Shown here: piece by piece, positions 35,774 to 43,445 of the stretch
How positions within the stretch are numbered: the first letter of the stretch is position 1
Layout of the letters: every line of letters starts with the position of its first letter
DNA from: Thermus hydrothermalis
GTDB taxonomy: Bacteria > Deinococcota > Deinococci > Deinococcales > Thermaceae
NCBI RefSeq assembly: GCF_022760925.1
Contig: NZ_JAKTNT010000005.1
Coordinates: 98,598-162,597, forward strand
DNA length: 64,000 bases
Direction of reading: 5' to 3'
Notes under the pieces: generated by a model
What the model was told of the DNA's origin: nothing
Seen by the model: the letters and a program-made list of their open reading frames with translations, nothing else
The model's database searches: none
Translations under genes and position numbers: made by a program

Positions 35774-36991
35774 CTACTTCAACACCGCCGCAAGCCGGAA
35801 CTCTGCCCCCTTCGCGCCCAGCAGGAAACCCCCCCGTTGCGCCAAACCGAAACGGAGCTCTGCTCCTGGCAACTCCACCCCCAGCCTAAAACCTAGCGAG
35901 AAGCCCGAAGGACCCCCAATTCCTAGCTCCACCCCCAAAGGCACCCGGGTGAACAACCGGTACGAGGCGCCCACACCTAGCCGCCACCCCTCGTCCAGGA
36001 AACCCCCAAATACCCCACGTGCCCGAGCCAAAAGGAACAAAGGCTCCCCCTGACCAAGGAAAATAGGATAATACGCATAGGCATCTATTTCTGTGGGCAA
36101 AGATAAAGATCCAGCCGTCTGAGTCGTTTGCGAAGCGCAACTCACCTGGCTATTGCCTGTACCATTGCGAAGGCATTCCACAATGTCCAAGGCCGCTGCA
36201 TCGGTGGCCTGCACGCTTACCGTTCTACGTTCCCCAGTATAGCTGAGTTGACCCAAAACGCGGAAGCGAATTCCTGCCCCTACAGTAGGCAAGCGGGTTC
36301 GAACGCCAAAACCGAGCTGATACCCAAACCCCCCGCCACCCTCCACCGCCTCGAGGCTTGCGACCCCATCGTAACCGTTGGCATCGTAGTAAAGACTACC
36401 GCCTAGACCAGCCTGGCCCAGGAAGCGGGCGTAAAGCACCGATAGCTCCGCACCAGCCACCACCAGTCCATCCAAGAGCGGTAAGGCCGCCTGAAGCGTC
36501 AGCCGATCAAATACCACACCTGTGCCTTGGGTGCCATCCAAAACGAGCACATCACCCGGTTGCGCTCCATCCTGTGCCAGGGAAACTAAATCTTTTCCAA
36601 TATTAAGCCGACCTCGAGCTTCAATCCCGTAGGAAAGTCCAAGGCTAAAGGCCGCGGAACCCGTTAGCGGGTCTACGCCAAAAGGCCAGGCCACAGCAAA
36701 CACCTGGCCCAGGCCACGCAACGTAGCCACCGAATCCGAACCCCTGGGTACCTTAGCTGCCAAGAGGAGGATGTCCGTGGGTTGGGGGTCCCGCAACAGG
36801 GCAGCCACGTTTATTAAGTCGGCAAGGGTCAGGGTGTTGTTGTCCACATCCAACCCCAGGCTCGGAAGCCCGATCTCCAAGCCTCCCTCCAAGGGAAGAG
36901 CCTGGGGACCTTCCGGGTACAAGGCAGGCTGACCAAAGGCACCCGACCCTAAAATCAAGCAAACGCTCGCAACCAAGCCAACACGGCGCAT
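35774..36991 (-). CDS. Predicted outer-membrane beta-barrel protein
   Basis: This 405-residue exported protein starts with a Sec signal peptide (MRRVGLVASVCLILGSGAFGQ). The rest is made of alternating amphipathic strands rich in Gly, Leu and aromatic residues (GGSLYYDANG, FGYQLGFGVRTRLPTVGAGIRFRVLGQLSYTG, WRLGVGASYRLF, FSLGFRLGVELPG), as in outer-membrane barrels of the conjugal-transfer TraF/FadL-like kind. A Cys pair sits in a predicted loop. I know no exact family. It follows a lipoprotein gene by three bases in an operon with acyl-CoA ligase, suggesting a role in fatty-acid or hydrocarbon passage across the Thermus outer envelope. Confidence 0.7.
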   Translation of the reverse strand: MRRVGLVASVCLILGSGAFGQPALYPEGPQALPLEGGLEIGLPSLGLDVDNNTLTLADLINVAALLRDPQPTDILLLAAKVPRGSDSVATLRGLGQVFAVAWPFGVDPLTGSAAFSLGLSYGIEARGRLNIGKDLVSLAQDGAQPGDVLVLDGTQGTGVVFDRLTLQAALPLLDGLVVAGAELSVLYARFLGQAGLGGSLYYDANGYDGVASLEAVEGGGGFGYQLGFGVRTRLPTVGAGIRFRVLGQLSYTGERRTVSVQATDAAALDIVECLRNGTGNSQVSCASQTTQTAGSLSLPTEIDAYAYYPIFLGQGEPLFLLARARGVFGGFLDEGWRLGVGASYRLFTRVPLGVELGIGGPSGFSLGFRLGVELPGAELRFGLAQRGGFLLGAKGAEFRLAAVLK

Positions 36992-36994
36992 CCC

Positions 36995-38254
36995 TCACCT
37001 CCCGATCCGCAACCTCGCTGTACCCTTAGCAAAAATGCGTAGCTGATCTTGTGCCTTAAACCGGAAGACCCCCTGGCTACCCGCAGGCCCCTGCAGGTGC
37101 AAGCGTGCCGCCACGTGAACGTTCTCTTGACCCAGAAGCCCCAAGAACCGCCTAGCCTCCTCCTGAGGCAGCTCAACCGCAATCCTCTTACGAACTGCAC
37201 CCTGTGAACGCCCATCCGCGTCTACCTGAGGAGCAGGTATGGGATCGGATACCGTATAGACGAAATCCCCGGGCAAAGGCGTGTCAAACCGAGGCTCGTT
37301 CCCCGATCCGGCCCACAGGGTGACGCCCAAGACCTCTGTGGGAAGCTCAGATTCCAACTCCAGGGTAAGCCCAAGCGTTTCTGTATACCGTTGGAGCTCC
37401 TCCACAGTAGCTGCGGGAAGCGCTCCTAGTGGTGAGGCAAGTGCCTTTGTGGTAACAACAAAAGGGCCTGAAGACTTAGCCCCGAAGGGGGCTAACACCC
37501 GTGCCTGGCTAACAACTTGCCTAATGTTGCAGCCTAACACGCTGCAGCCTTCCTGCGCAACATACCTCAGGAGGTCCTCCAGATCCGCCAATGGCGTCAA
37601 CCTAAGGTCTACGCGCACCTCCCCCGAGAACACAGCCACGCCCAAGGCATTGAGCAAAGCGCTCGCCTCAGCCACCACCTCCACCGGTTGCCCTGTGTTA
37701 AAGCGGAATTCCGTGCTCCCACCGTTAACTGCCATCAAATTTCCCGTGCACTTGCTGCTTGCTCCCTGCGTACACACAGCGATATCCCTGGCCCGTACGT
37801 ACCCTCTAGGCAGGGTAAGCGTAAGCGTTTGGAAAAGATACGCCTCGGGAAGTTGCGCCTGTTGCAGCAGGCTTTGCAAGGCAGCATTCACGCCACTAAT
37901 CCGGGGAAGCGTAATCTCCTTCCTAACCTCCCGATTAAGCTCTAGCGCAGAAACGAAAAACTGTAAGCCAAAATCGGGAACACCTATCTCCAAGGCCATA
38001 TCCCCTTGCTGGATACGGCCTCTTGCCTGACCCCCGCTTACCGTAAACAGGCGGACGTTAGGGCTTTCACCAAAAAGAAGATCGTAGAGATCCCACACGT
38101 CCAGCTGAATCCTCGCCAGAGGGATATCCCGGTACTCTGGCGTGAGTGGAGTTTCGGGGGCTAGATTCCTCCTAGCCTGCTCGGGACTCGGAAGGCCACA
38201 CGCTCCCAACAACACACCCAATAGCGCCCAAACGTAGGCACGCCACCCCTTCAC
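36995..38254 (-). CDS. Predicted envelope lipoprotein, function unknown
   Basis: This 419-residue protein has a lipoprotein signal (AYVWALLGVLLGACG, with the lipobox Cys near residue 19). The body is rich in beta-strand patterns (DMALEIGVPDFGLQFFVSALEL, GEVRVDLRLTPLADLEDLL, VTTKALASPLG) and has two Cys pairs that could form disulfides (near CTQGASSKC and CSVLGC). I do not recognise a family. It starts with a GTG overlapping the acyl-CoA ligase stop (GTGA) and precedes the beta-barrel gene by three bases, so the two probably work together at the outer membrane. Confidence 0.72.
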   Translation of the reverse strand: MKGWRAYVWALLGVLLGACGLPSPEQARRNLAPETPLTPEYRDIPLARIQLDVWDLYDLLFGESPNVRLFTVSGGQARGRIQQGDMALEIGVPDFGLQFFVSALELNREVRKEITLPRISGVNAALQSLLQQAQLPEAYLFQTLTLTLPRGYVRARDIAVCTQGASSKCTGNLMAVNGGSTEFRFNTGQPVEVVAEASALLNALGVAVFSGEVRVDLRLTPLADLEDLLRYVAQEGCSVLGCNIRQVVSQARVLAPFGAKSSGPFVVTTKALASPLGALPAATVEELQRYTETLGLTLELESELPTEVLGVTLWAGSGNEPRFDTPLPGDFVYTVSDPIPAPQVDADGRSQGAVRKRIAVELPQEEARRFLGLLGQENVHVAARLHLQGPAGSQGVFRFKAQDQLRIFAKGTARLRIGR

Positions 38255-39957
38255 GATCCACCTCCACTCCCAGCCTCATCGCGCAACACCCGCCGAAGAA
38301 CCTTTCCAACCAAGCTCTTCGGCAACTCCTCTCGGAACTCCCATATTCTGGGCACCTTGTAGGCAGCCAAATGTTTGCGGCAGAATGCTTCCAAATCCTC
38401 CTCCGTAACCTGCCCACGCGCTTCTGGCTTCAAGACCACGAAGGCTTTGACCGTCTCCCCCCGGTAAGGATCAGGCACCCCCACAACCGCGGCCTCTAAG
38501 ACACCCGGGTGCATATAGAGAACTTCCTCTACTTCCCTGGGATAAATGTTGTACCCTCCGGCAATGATTAGATCCTTTTTGCGGTCTACAATGTAAAAAT
38601 AACCCTCTTCGTCCATCCGGGCCATATCCCCCGTATAAAGCCACCCATCCCGCAGAACCTGGGCCGTTTCTTCGGGGCGCCGCCAATAGCCTTTCATGAC
38701 GTTTGGGCCGCGAACCACCAGTTCGCCCACTTCCCCAGGGGGCAACTCCCTTCCCTCACTGTCCACCACCTTGGCCTCCACCCCAGGGAGAGGCAAGCCA
38801 ATGGAGCCCACCTTCCGTTTCCCAAAAAGGGGATTGGCATGCGTAACAGGGCTTGCCTCCGTCAAACCATACCCCTCCACTAGCTTGGCCCCTGTAACCT
38901 CCTCAAACTGCCTGGCCACCTCTATAGGAAGGGGAGCAGCCCCAGAGATGCAGAACTTAAGGGAGGAAACATCCCGTTTCGCCAAATTGGGCACCTGAAG
39001 AAAGCCCACGTACATCGTGGGTACTCCCGGGAAAAGCGTCACCCGATGGTCCTCCACGTGGTCCACGAGCTCCTTCGGTTCGGGCCGGGGTACGAGAATA
39101 AGCTTCCCCCCGCCCTTGATGCCGAGGTTTAGGGCTACTGTCATCCCGTACACATGGAAAAAGGGAACCGCGCATAGCCCCACCTCGTTGCCCTCCTCGA
39201 GGCGGAACTTGTCCTGCCTAACACGCCCCGCCTCCATCCACGACCACACCTGGTAAACGTTCGCCACCAAGTTTCTGTGGGTGAGCATGGCCCCTTTGGG
39301 CGATCCCGTAGTACCCCCCGTATATTGCAAAAGTGCCAGATCATCAGGAGCCACCTCCACCGGAGCGGGTTTTCCTTCCTGTAAGAGGGCGCTGAAATCC
39401 CTCCGCTTAGGATGTTCCGGCAACTCCTGCCAGATCCCTTCTTGTTTGGCCTTTGCCAAGTACAAGACATTAAGCGGAGGAGGAAGATAATCCTGGATTC
39501 CCGCCGTGAACACCACCTCTACAGGGGTTTCCGCCTCTATTTCCAGGTAGCGGGGGAAGGCGAAGTCTATCATGATGAGAAAGCGGGCTTCTGTATCCTC
39601 AAGAATCGCCCGCATCTCCCGGGGCGTATACAGGGGGCTCATGTTGACGACAACCCCTCCCGCCATCAACACCCCGTAGTAGGCCATCACGTACTGGGGA
39701 GTATTGGGAAGCATCAATGCTACCCGATCCCCCTTCCGAAGACCCAAGTGCTGCAAATTTGCCGCAACCCTCTGCGTCAAAGCAAGAAGCTCGCCATACG
39801 TCACCTTCGTGCCGTAAAAGAAAAGGGCTTCCTTTGAATGCCACTTACGAGCTGACTCCTCCAAGAGAGCATGTACAGGGACCTCAGGGTACTCAAGCTG
39901 CCACGGCACTCCCGGGTCGTAAAACTTCAGCCAGGGCTTTTCTTGCGCACGGGTCAT
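38251..39957 (-). CDS. fadD: Long-chain fatty-acid-CoA ligase
   Basis: This 568-residue adenylate-forming enzyme activates fatty acids to acyl-CoA using ATP. The P-loop-like motif is LLQYTGGTTGSPKGAMLTH, followed by GYGLTEASPVTH, YTGDMARMDEEGYFYIVDRK and DLIIAGGYNIYPREVEEVL. The C-terminal catalytic Lys is in LPKSLVGKVLRR. All five adenylate-forming motifs are intact. It starts at an ATGA overlap with the upstream exported-protein gene and overlaps the downstream lipoprotein gene by four bases. It supplies substrate to the fadB operon downstream and could take the acid made by the aldehyde dehydrogenase of the R2lox cassette. Confidence 0.94.
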   Translation of the reverse strand: MTRAQEKPWLKFYDPGVPWQLEYPEVPVHALLEESARKWHSKEALFFYGTKVTYGELLALTQRVAANLQHLGLRKGDRVALMLPNTPQYVMAYYGVLMAGGVVVNMSPLYTPREMRAILEDTEARFLIMIDFAFPRYLEIEAETPVEVVFTAGIQDYLPPPLNVLYLAKAKQEGIWQELPEHPKRRDFSALLQEGKPAPVEVAPDDLALLQYTGGTTGSPKGAMLTHRNLVANVYQVWSWMEAGRVRQDKFRLEEGNEVGLCAVPFFHVYGMTVALNLGIKGGGKLILVPRPEPKELVDHVEDHRVTLFPGVPTMYVGFLQVPNLAKRDVSSLKFCISGAAPLPIEVARQFEEVTGAKLVEGYGLTEASPVTHANPLFGKRKVGSIGLPLPGVEAKVVDSEGRELPPGEVGELVVRGPNVMKGYWRRPEETAQVLRDGWLYTGDMARMDEEGYFYIVDRKKDLIIAGGYNIYPREVEEVLYMHPGVLEAAVVGVPDPYRGETVKAFVVLKPEARGQVTEEDLEAFCRKHLAAYKVPRIWEFREELPKSLVGKVLRRVLRDEAGSGGGS

Positions 39958-40772
39958 TTTCCTGCCCCCCTCTTGCGGTCTAGCTCCTGCAACAATTTCC
40001 TGGCCCGCTCGTGCTCGTATTGATCCTCGGCAGTGTTGGCGGGAGTTGCCAGCGCCGTTTTTAACCCGCGATCGGATTCCTGGAAATCCCCTATTAGCAG
40101 GTTGGCGTAGCCCCCATCTACATAACCGAGAATGACCCGCTTGGAGTTGCTTCGCAAAGACTCCGCTTTGTCAAGGAACACGCGAACCTGGTCCCGCCGA
40201 CATCCAAAAATCAAGCATATGTTCCGCGAAACACCCTCCGCATGCCACAAAGCCATGCCGATATAGGGGTCGGGAAAGTGAGGTGCCAGTTCTATGGATT
40301 TACTGAAGGCAGAACGTATCTGGTTCACCAACAGGGCTTGCGTGAAGAGCCCTGCGTACTGAACATACCGTCCCAACGCCTGCCCCAAAGCGAAGTACGC
40401 CTTGGCTTCAGCGCTCACCTCAAAGGATGCCCTCCGCTTCTCTTGTGGAGCCAACTTGATCGCCTCGCGCGCCGCATCCGCAGCTCGCCTAAACCAGTCT
40501 TGGCGTTCGGCCTCCTGCGCCTGATAGCGGGCATAATTCGTCGCGCTATAGGAAGCCAAAATGTAGCCCCAAGCATCCTTACGCTGTAGCGCCTTCTCGT
40601 ACGCCTCCCGGTAACGTCCAGCACCATGCAAGGCCTCGAGGTCAGCCAAGTCCGACGGAAAATCCGGTGGGGAAACAACCCGAAGTTCAGATTGATTGCC
40701 CACCCCAACCTGAGAAACCAGAACCAAACCAATAACCGCCCCGTGTACGGCTTTCCGCAGGCTCACCAACAT
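39954..40772 (-). CDS. Exported helical-repeat (TPR-like) protein
   Basis: The start at 40772 gives 272 residues with an N-terminal signal sequence (MLVSLRKAVHGAVIGLVLVSQVGVG) and a GGAGGGGGG ribosome-binding site; the longer frame upstream would begin before the transcript. The body is helical with TPR-like repeats (ADLEALHGAGRYREAYEKAL, AAREAIKLAP, AFSKSIELAPHFPDPYIGMALW, GGYANLLIGDFQESDRGLKTAL). It resembles periplasmic TPR scaffolds but I cannot name the family. It is the first gene of the operon that continues with fadD, the lipoprotein and the beta-barrel, so it may help assemble that envelope complex. Confidence 0.7.
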   Translation of the reverse strand: MLVSLRKAVHGAVIGLVLVSQVGVGNQSELRVVSPPDFPSDLADLEALHGAGRYREAYEKALQRKDAWGYILASYSATNYARYQAQEAERQDWFRRAADAAREAIKLAPQEKRRASFEVSAEAKAYFALGQALGRYVQYAGLFTQALLVNQIRSAFSKSIELAPHFPDPYIGMALWHAEGVSRNICLIFGCRRDQVRVFLDKAESLRSNSKRVILGYVDGGYANLLIGDFQESDRGLKTALATPANTAEDQYEHERARKLLQELDRKRGAGK

Positions 40773-40800
40773 CTGCTTCGCCCCCCTCCAAACCGCTCCG

Positions 40801-40817
40801 TCGCCTTCTAAAGGCGA
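40801..40817. repeat. Perfect 7-bp inverted repeat in the leader of the fadD operon
   Basis: TCGCCTT and AAGGCGA flank a CTA spacer. The repeat lies between the predicted minus-strand transcription start (about 40833) and the start codon at 40772. It could be an RNA hairpin or a protein-binding site. Confidence 0.45.
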
Positions 40818-40839
40818 TCCGCTGCAAGCGTTGGTGCCT

Positions 40840-40869
40840 ACATTAGGCGGGGGCAAGCTTGAACGTCAA
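40840..40869 (-). promoter_or_regulatory. Promoter of the TPR-fadD-lipoprotein-barrel-UbiB operon
   Basis: On the minus strand TTGACG (40869-40864) and TAATGT (40845-40840) are 18 bases apart. The A/T-rich stretch at about 40880-41000 lies upstream and separates it from the divergent R2lox promoter. I did not find the 15-bp fatty-acid operator at this promoter. Confidence 0.5.
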
Positions 40870-41002
40870 GGGGCGGGGACGGTTTTAACAACACTACACG
40901 TACTCTTAGTCCATATTGTCTTTTGTCTCGCTTTTTATACATTATGCAAAACTTTGATATTGCTAGCCTTTTAGCTCAATTGTACAAGCATCTTAACGGC
41001 TC

Positions 41003-41031
41003 TTGACAGAAGCCTTGACCCGGTCTAAGGT
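41003..41031 (+). promoter_or_regulatory. Promoter of the SCP2-ADH-R2lox-ALDH operon
   Basis: A consensus TTGACA (41003-41008) is 17 bases from TAAGGT (41026-41031). The leader ends in GGGAGGTGA before the ATG at 41067. Confidence 0.65.
41015..41029 (-). promoter_or_regulatory. Candidate fatty-acid regulon operator, site 3 (R2lox cassette)
   Basis: The plus strand reads TTGACCCGGTCTAAG, the reverse complement of CTTAGACCGGGTCAA. It fills the -35/-10 spacer and part of the -10 box. This copy is the most symmetrical, with GACC-C-GGTC at its centre, which suggests a dimeric (TetR-like) binder. Confidence 0.65.
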
Positions 41032-41066
41032 GATAACTGCATTCCCAAACGGGAGGTGACAAACCT

Positions 41067-41489
41067 ATGTACGAACCTTTTTCCGACGAATGGGCCAAAG
41101 CATACTGCGAAGCACTGAACGGCAATTCCGCCTATCGCCAGGCCGCAGCGACATGGGAAGGGGCGCTAATCTTGGCGGTAGAGCCGGATCCCGCCTTTGG
41201 CCTGGAAGAAAAGCGGGGCATTTACCTGGATCTTTACCACGGTGAATGCCGAGGTGCACGACAAGCTACTGCGCAGGATTTTGAGGAAGCACCATACATC
41301 ATTACCGCTGATGCCCGTACATGGAAGCAAATCATTGAGGGAGAACTGGACCCCGTATCCGCACTCATGCGGGGGAAAGTAAAGCTCGAAAAGGGGGACC
41401 TTGCCGCGCTCAGCCAGTACATGATGGCAGCCCTAGAGCTCACCAATACGGCAAAACAAGTCCCCACCCAGTATCCAGAAGGGCTCTAA
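41067..41489 (+). CDS. SCP2 sterol-carrier-like lipid-binding protein
   Basis: This 140-residue protein resembles the SCP2 fold: an N-terminal helix (EWAKAYCEALNGNSAY), strands around GALILAVEPD and RGIYLDLYHGECRGAR, then ITADARTWKQIIEGELDPVSALMRGKVKLEKGDLAALSQYM, the conserved SCP2 hydrophobic-cavity segment. Such domains bind fatty acyl chains or sterol-like lipids. It is the first gene of a four-gene operon and probably carries a hydrophobic substrate or product for the enzymes encoded downstream. The stop is two bases before the alcohol dehydrogenase gene. Confidence 0.75.
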   Translation: MYEPFSDEWAKAYCEALNGNSAYRQAAATWEGALILAVEPDPAFGLEEKRGIYLDLYHGECRGARQATAQDFEEAPYIITADARTWKQIIEGELDPVSALMRGKVKLEKGDLAALSQYMMAALELTNTAKQVPTQYPEGL

Positions 41490-41491
41490 CC

Positions 41492-42535
41492 ATGCGTGCG
41501 GTTGTTTTTGAAGGCAAGGAACGAATCGCAGTCAAAAGGGTGGACCCCCCTAGCCTCCAACACCCGTTAGATGCTCTGGTACGGGTGCATTTAGCTGGGA
41601 TTTGCGGTTCCGACCTGCACCTTTACCACGGCAAAATCCCCGTACTCCCAGGAAGCATTCTGGGTCACGAATTCGTGGGCCAGGTAGAGGCGGTAGGTGA
41701 GGGTATCCCGAACCTCAGGCCGGGTGATTGGGTTGTAGGGCCCTTCCACATCGCATGTGGCACCTGCACCTACTGTAGGAGGCAACAGTACAACCTATGC
41801 GAGCGAGGGGGCGTCTACGGTTACGGCCCCATGTTCGGCAACCTCCAGGGTGCCCAAACAGAACTGCTACGGGTACCTTTTGCCCACGTCAATCTTCGCA
41901 AACTGCCCCCAAACCTCAGCCCTGAGAGGGCCATCTTTGCCGGCGACATACTTTCCACGGCGTACGGGGGCCTTATTCAGGGCCAGTTCCGTCCCGGGGA
42001 CAGCGTAGCAGTCATCGGAACTGGGCCTGTGGGATTGATGGCCATCGAAGTGGCACAGGCGTTAGGCGCGAGCAAAGTTCTGGCCATTGACCGTATTCCC
42101 GAGCGCTTGGAACGTGCTGCCGCTCTCGGCGCCATTCCTATAAATGCTGAGCGAGAAAATCCGGTCCGCCGCGCTCGTTCTGAAACCAATGATGAAGGAC
42201 CTGATCTGGTCCTCGAGGCCGTGGGCGGGCCAACCACTCTTAGCCTAGCCATAGAGATGGTACGGCCGGGTGGAAGGGTATCAGCTGTCGGCGTGGACAA
42301 CGCACCCTCCTTCCCCTTTCCCTTGGCTTCTGGGCTAGTCAAGGACCTAACCTTCCGAATAGGGCTAGCCAACGTCCATTTGTACATTGATACCGTTCTG
42401 GCTCTCCTGGCAAGCGGGCGGCTAAAACCGGAGAAGATCGTTTCCCATTATCTTCCTCTAGAAGAAGCTCCTCGGGGATACGAGCTGTTTGACCGCAAAG
42501 AGGCGCTCAAAGTGCTTTTGATAGTTAGGGGGTGA
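41492..42535 (+). CDS. Zinc-dependent alcohol dehydrogenase (MDR family)
   Basis: This 347-residue medium-chain dehydrogenase oxidises an alcohol with NAD(P). Catalytic zinc ligands are Cys38 (GICGSD) and His59/Glu60 (GHEFVGQVEAVG). The structural zinc site is Cys89, 92, 95 and 103. The Rossmann motif is VIGTGPVGLMAIEVAQALGA. The context between an SCP2-like lipid carrier and the R2lox oxidase suggests a long-chain or bulky alcohol as substrate. The gene ends with TGA four bases before the R2lox ATG. Confidence 0.9.
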   Translation: MRAVVFEGKERIAVKRVDPPSLQHPLDALVRVHLAGICGSDLHLYHGKIPVLPGSILGHEFVGQVEAVGEGIPNLRPGDWVVGPFHIACGTCTYCRRQQYNLCERGGVYGYGPMFGNLQGAQTELLRVPFAHVNLRKLPPNLSPERAIFAGDILSTAYGGLIQGQFRPGDSVAVIGTGPVGLMAIEVAQALGASKVLAIDRIPERLERAAALGAIPINAERENPVRRARSETNDEGPDLVLEAVGGPTTLSLAIEMVRPGGRVSAVGVDNAPSFPFPLASGLVKDLTFRIGLANVHLYIDTVLALLASGRLKPEKIVSHYLPLEEAPRGYELFDRKEALKVLLIVRG

Positions 42536-42539
42536 AAAG

Positions 42540-43442
42540 ATGTTGCGCGAAGGTTTCCAGACAGCACGGGAAGGCTTAAAGGATTCCTTTCCTCTCCAAC
42601 TTTACCATAAGGCGAAAAAGTATTTCTGGGACCCTAAAGCCATTGACTTCTCGGTTGACAAAGAGAGCTTTGCTGCGCTGAACGAAGGGCAGAAAGAAGC
42701 TTCGCTCCACTTGGCTTCCCTCTTTGTGTCCGGGGAAGAAGCTGTAACCCTTGACCTGCTTCCCTTGGTTCAGGTGATCGCTCGTGAGGGGCGATTGGAA
42801 GAAGAGATGTACCTAACCACCTTCCTCGTGGACGAAGCCAAACACGTAGAATTCTTTGATCTCCTCATTCGGGAGGTGGCCCGAGAAACTAATCTAGAGC
42901 GGTTCCATAGCAATAACTACAAAAAGATCTTCTACGAGGAACTTCCGAAAGCAATGGGGCGGCTTTTGGACGATCCCTCCCCGGAAGCGCAAGCAGAAGC
43001 CGCAGTTACGTACAACATGATCGTTGAGGGCGTTTTGGCGGAAACAGGCTACTACGCCTATTATCGCGCCGCTGAACTCTTAGGTCAACGGGGCGTGAAG
43101 CTTCCCGGAACGATAGAGGGTATTCGCCATGTCCAGCGCGACGAGTCTCGCCATATCGCCTACGGCATTTACCTCCTTTCCCGGTTGCTCGCAGAAAACC
43201 CATCCTTGTGGGAGATCGTGGAGCGCCGAATGAACTACCTTCTTCCCTACGCCCTCGGCGTCGTTCAAGACATTTTCCGCGCCTACCCGCAGGGGTTTCC
43301 CCTTCAACTAGAAGTCGGGGAGTTCGTCAACTATGCCATGGGCCAGTTCCAAAAGCGCTACCGGCGATTGGAGCTGGCTCGCAACCAGAGCCTAAAAGAG
43401 ATTGAACAAATTGCCTTAGAAATGGAGGAAGGAGAAGCTTAA
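42540..43442 (+). CDS. R2-like ligand-binding oxidase (R2lox), heterodinuclear Mn/Fe type
   Basis: This 300-residue ferritin-like protein has the six metal ligands of the ribonucleotide-reductase R2 superfamily: Glu66 (SGEEAVTLDL), Glu99 and His102 (DEAKH), Glu163 (IVEG), Glu202 and His205 (DESRH). Val69 and Tyr158 sit exactly where the Val-Tyr ether cross-link forms in characterised R2lox proteins (Val three residues after the first Glu, Tyr five before the fourth ligand). Those proteins bind a long-chain fatty acid and can do two-electron oxidations with O2; their natural substrate is unknown. It is not a working R2, as no R1 gene is present. The ribosome-binding site is GGGGGTGA. Confidence 0.9.
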   Translation: MLREGFQTAREGLKDSFPLQLYHKAKKYFWDPKAIDFSVDKESFAALNEGQKEASLHLASLFVSGEEAVTLDLLPLVQVIAREGRLEEEMYLTTFLVDEAKHVEFFDLLIREVARETNLERFHSNNYKKIFYEELPKAMGRLLDDPSPEAQAEAAVTYNMIVEGVLAETGYYAYYRAAELLGQRGVKLPGTIEGIRHVQRDESRHIAYGIYLLSRLLAENPSLWEIVERRMNYLLPYALGVVQDIFRAYPQGFPLQLEVGEFVNYAMGQFQKRYRRLELARNQSLKEIEQIALEMEEGEA

Positions 43443-43445
43443 ACC

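Noticed and set aside
40880..41000. A/T-rich stretch as an origin or attachment site
   Set aside because: It has no DnaA-box cluster or repeat; it fits upstream promoter sequence between two divergent operons.
42540..43442. Ribonucleotide reductase beta subunit
   Set aside because: The Val-Tyr cross-link pair and context fit R2lox, and no R1 gene is nearby.
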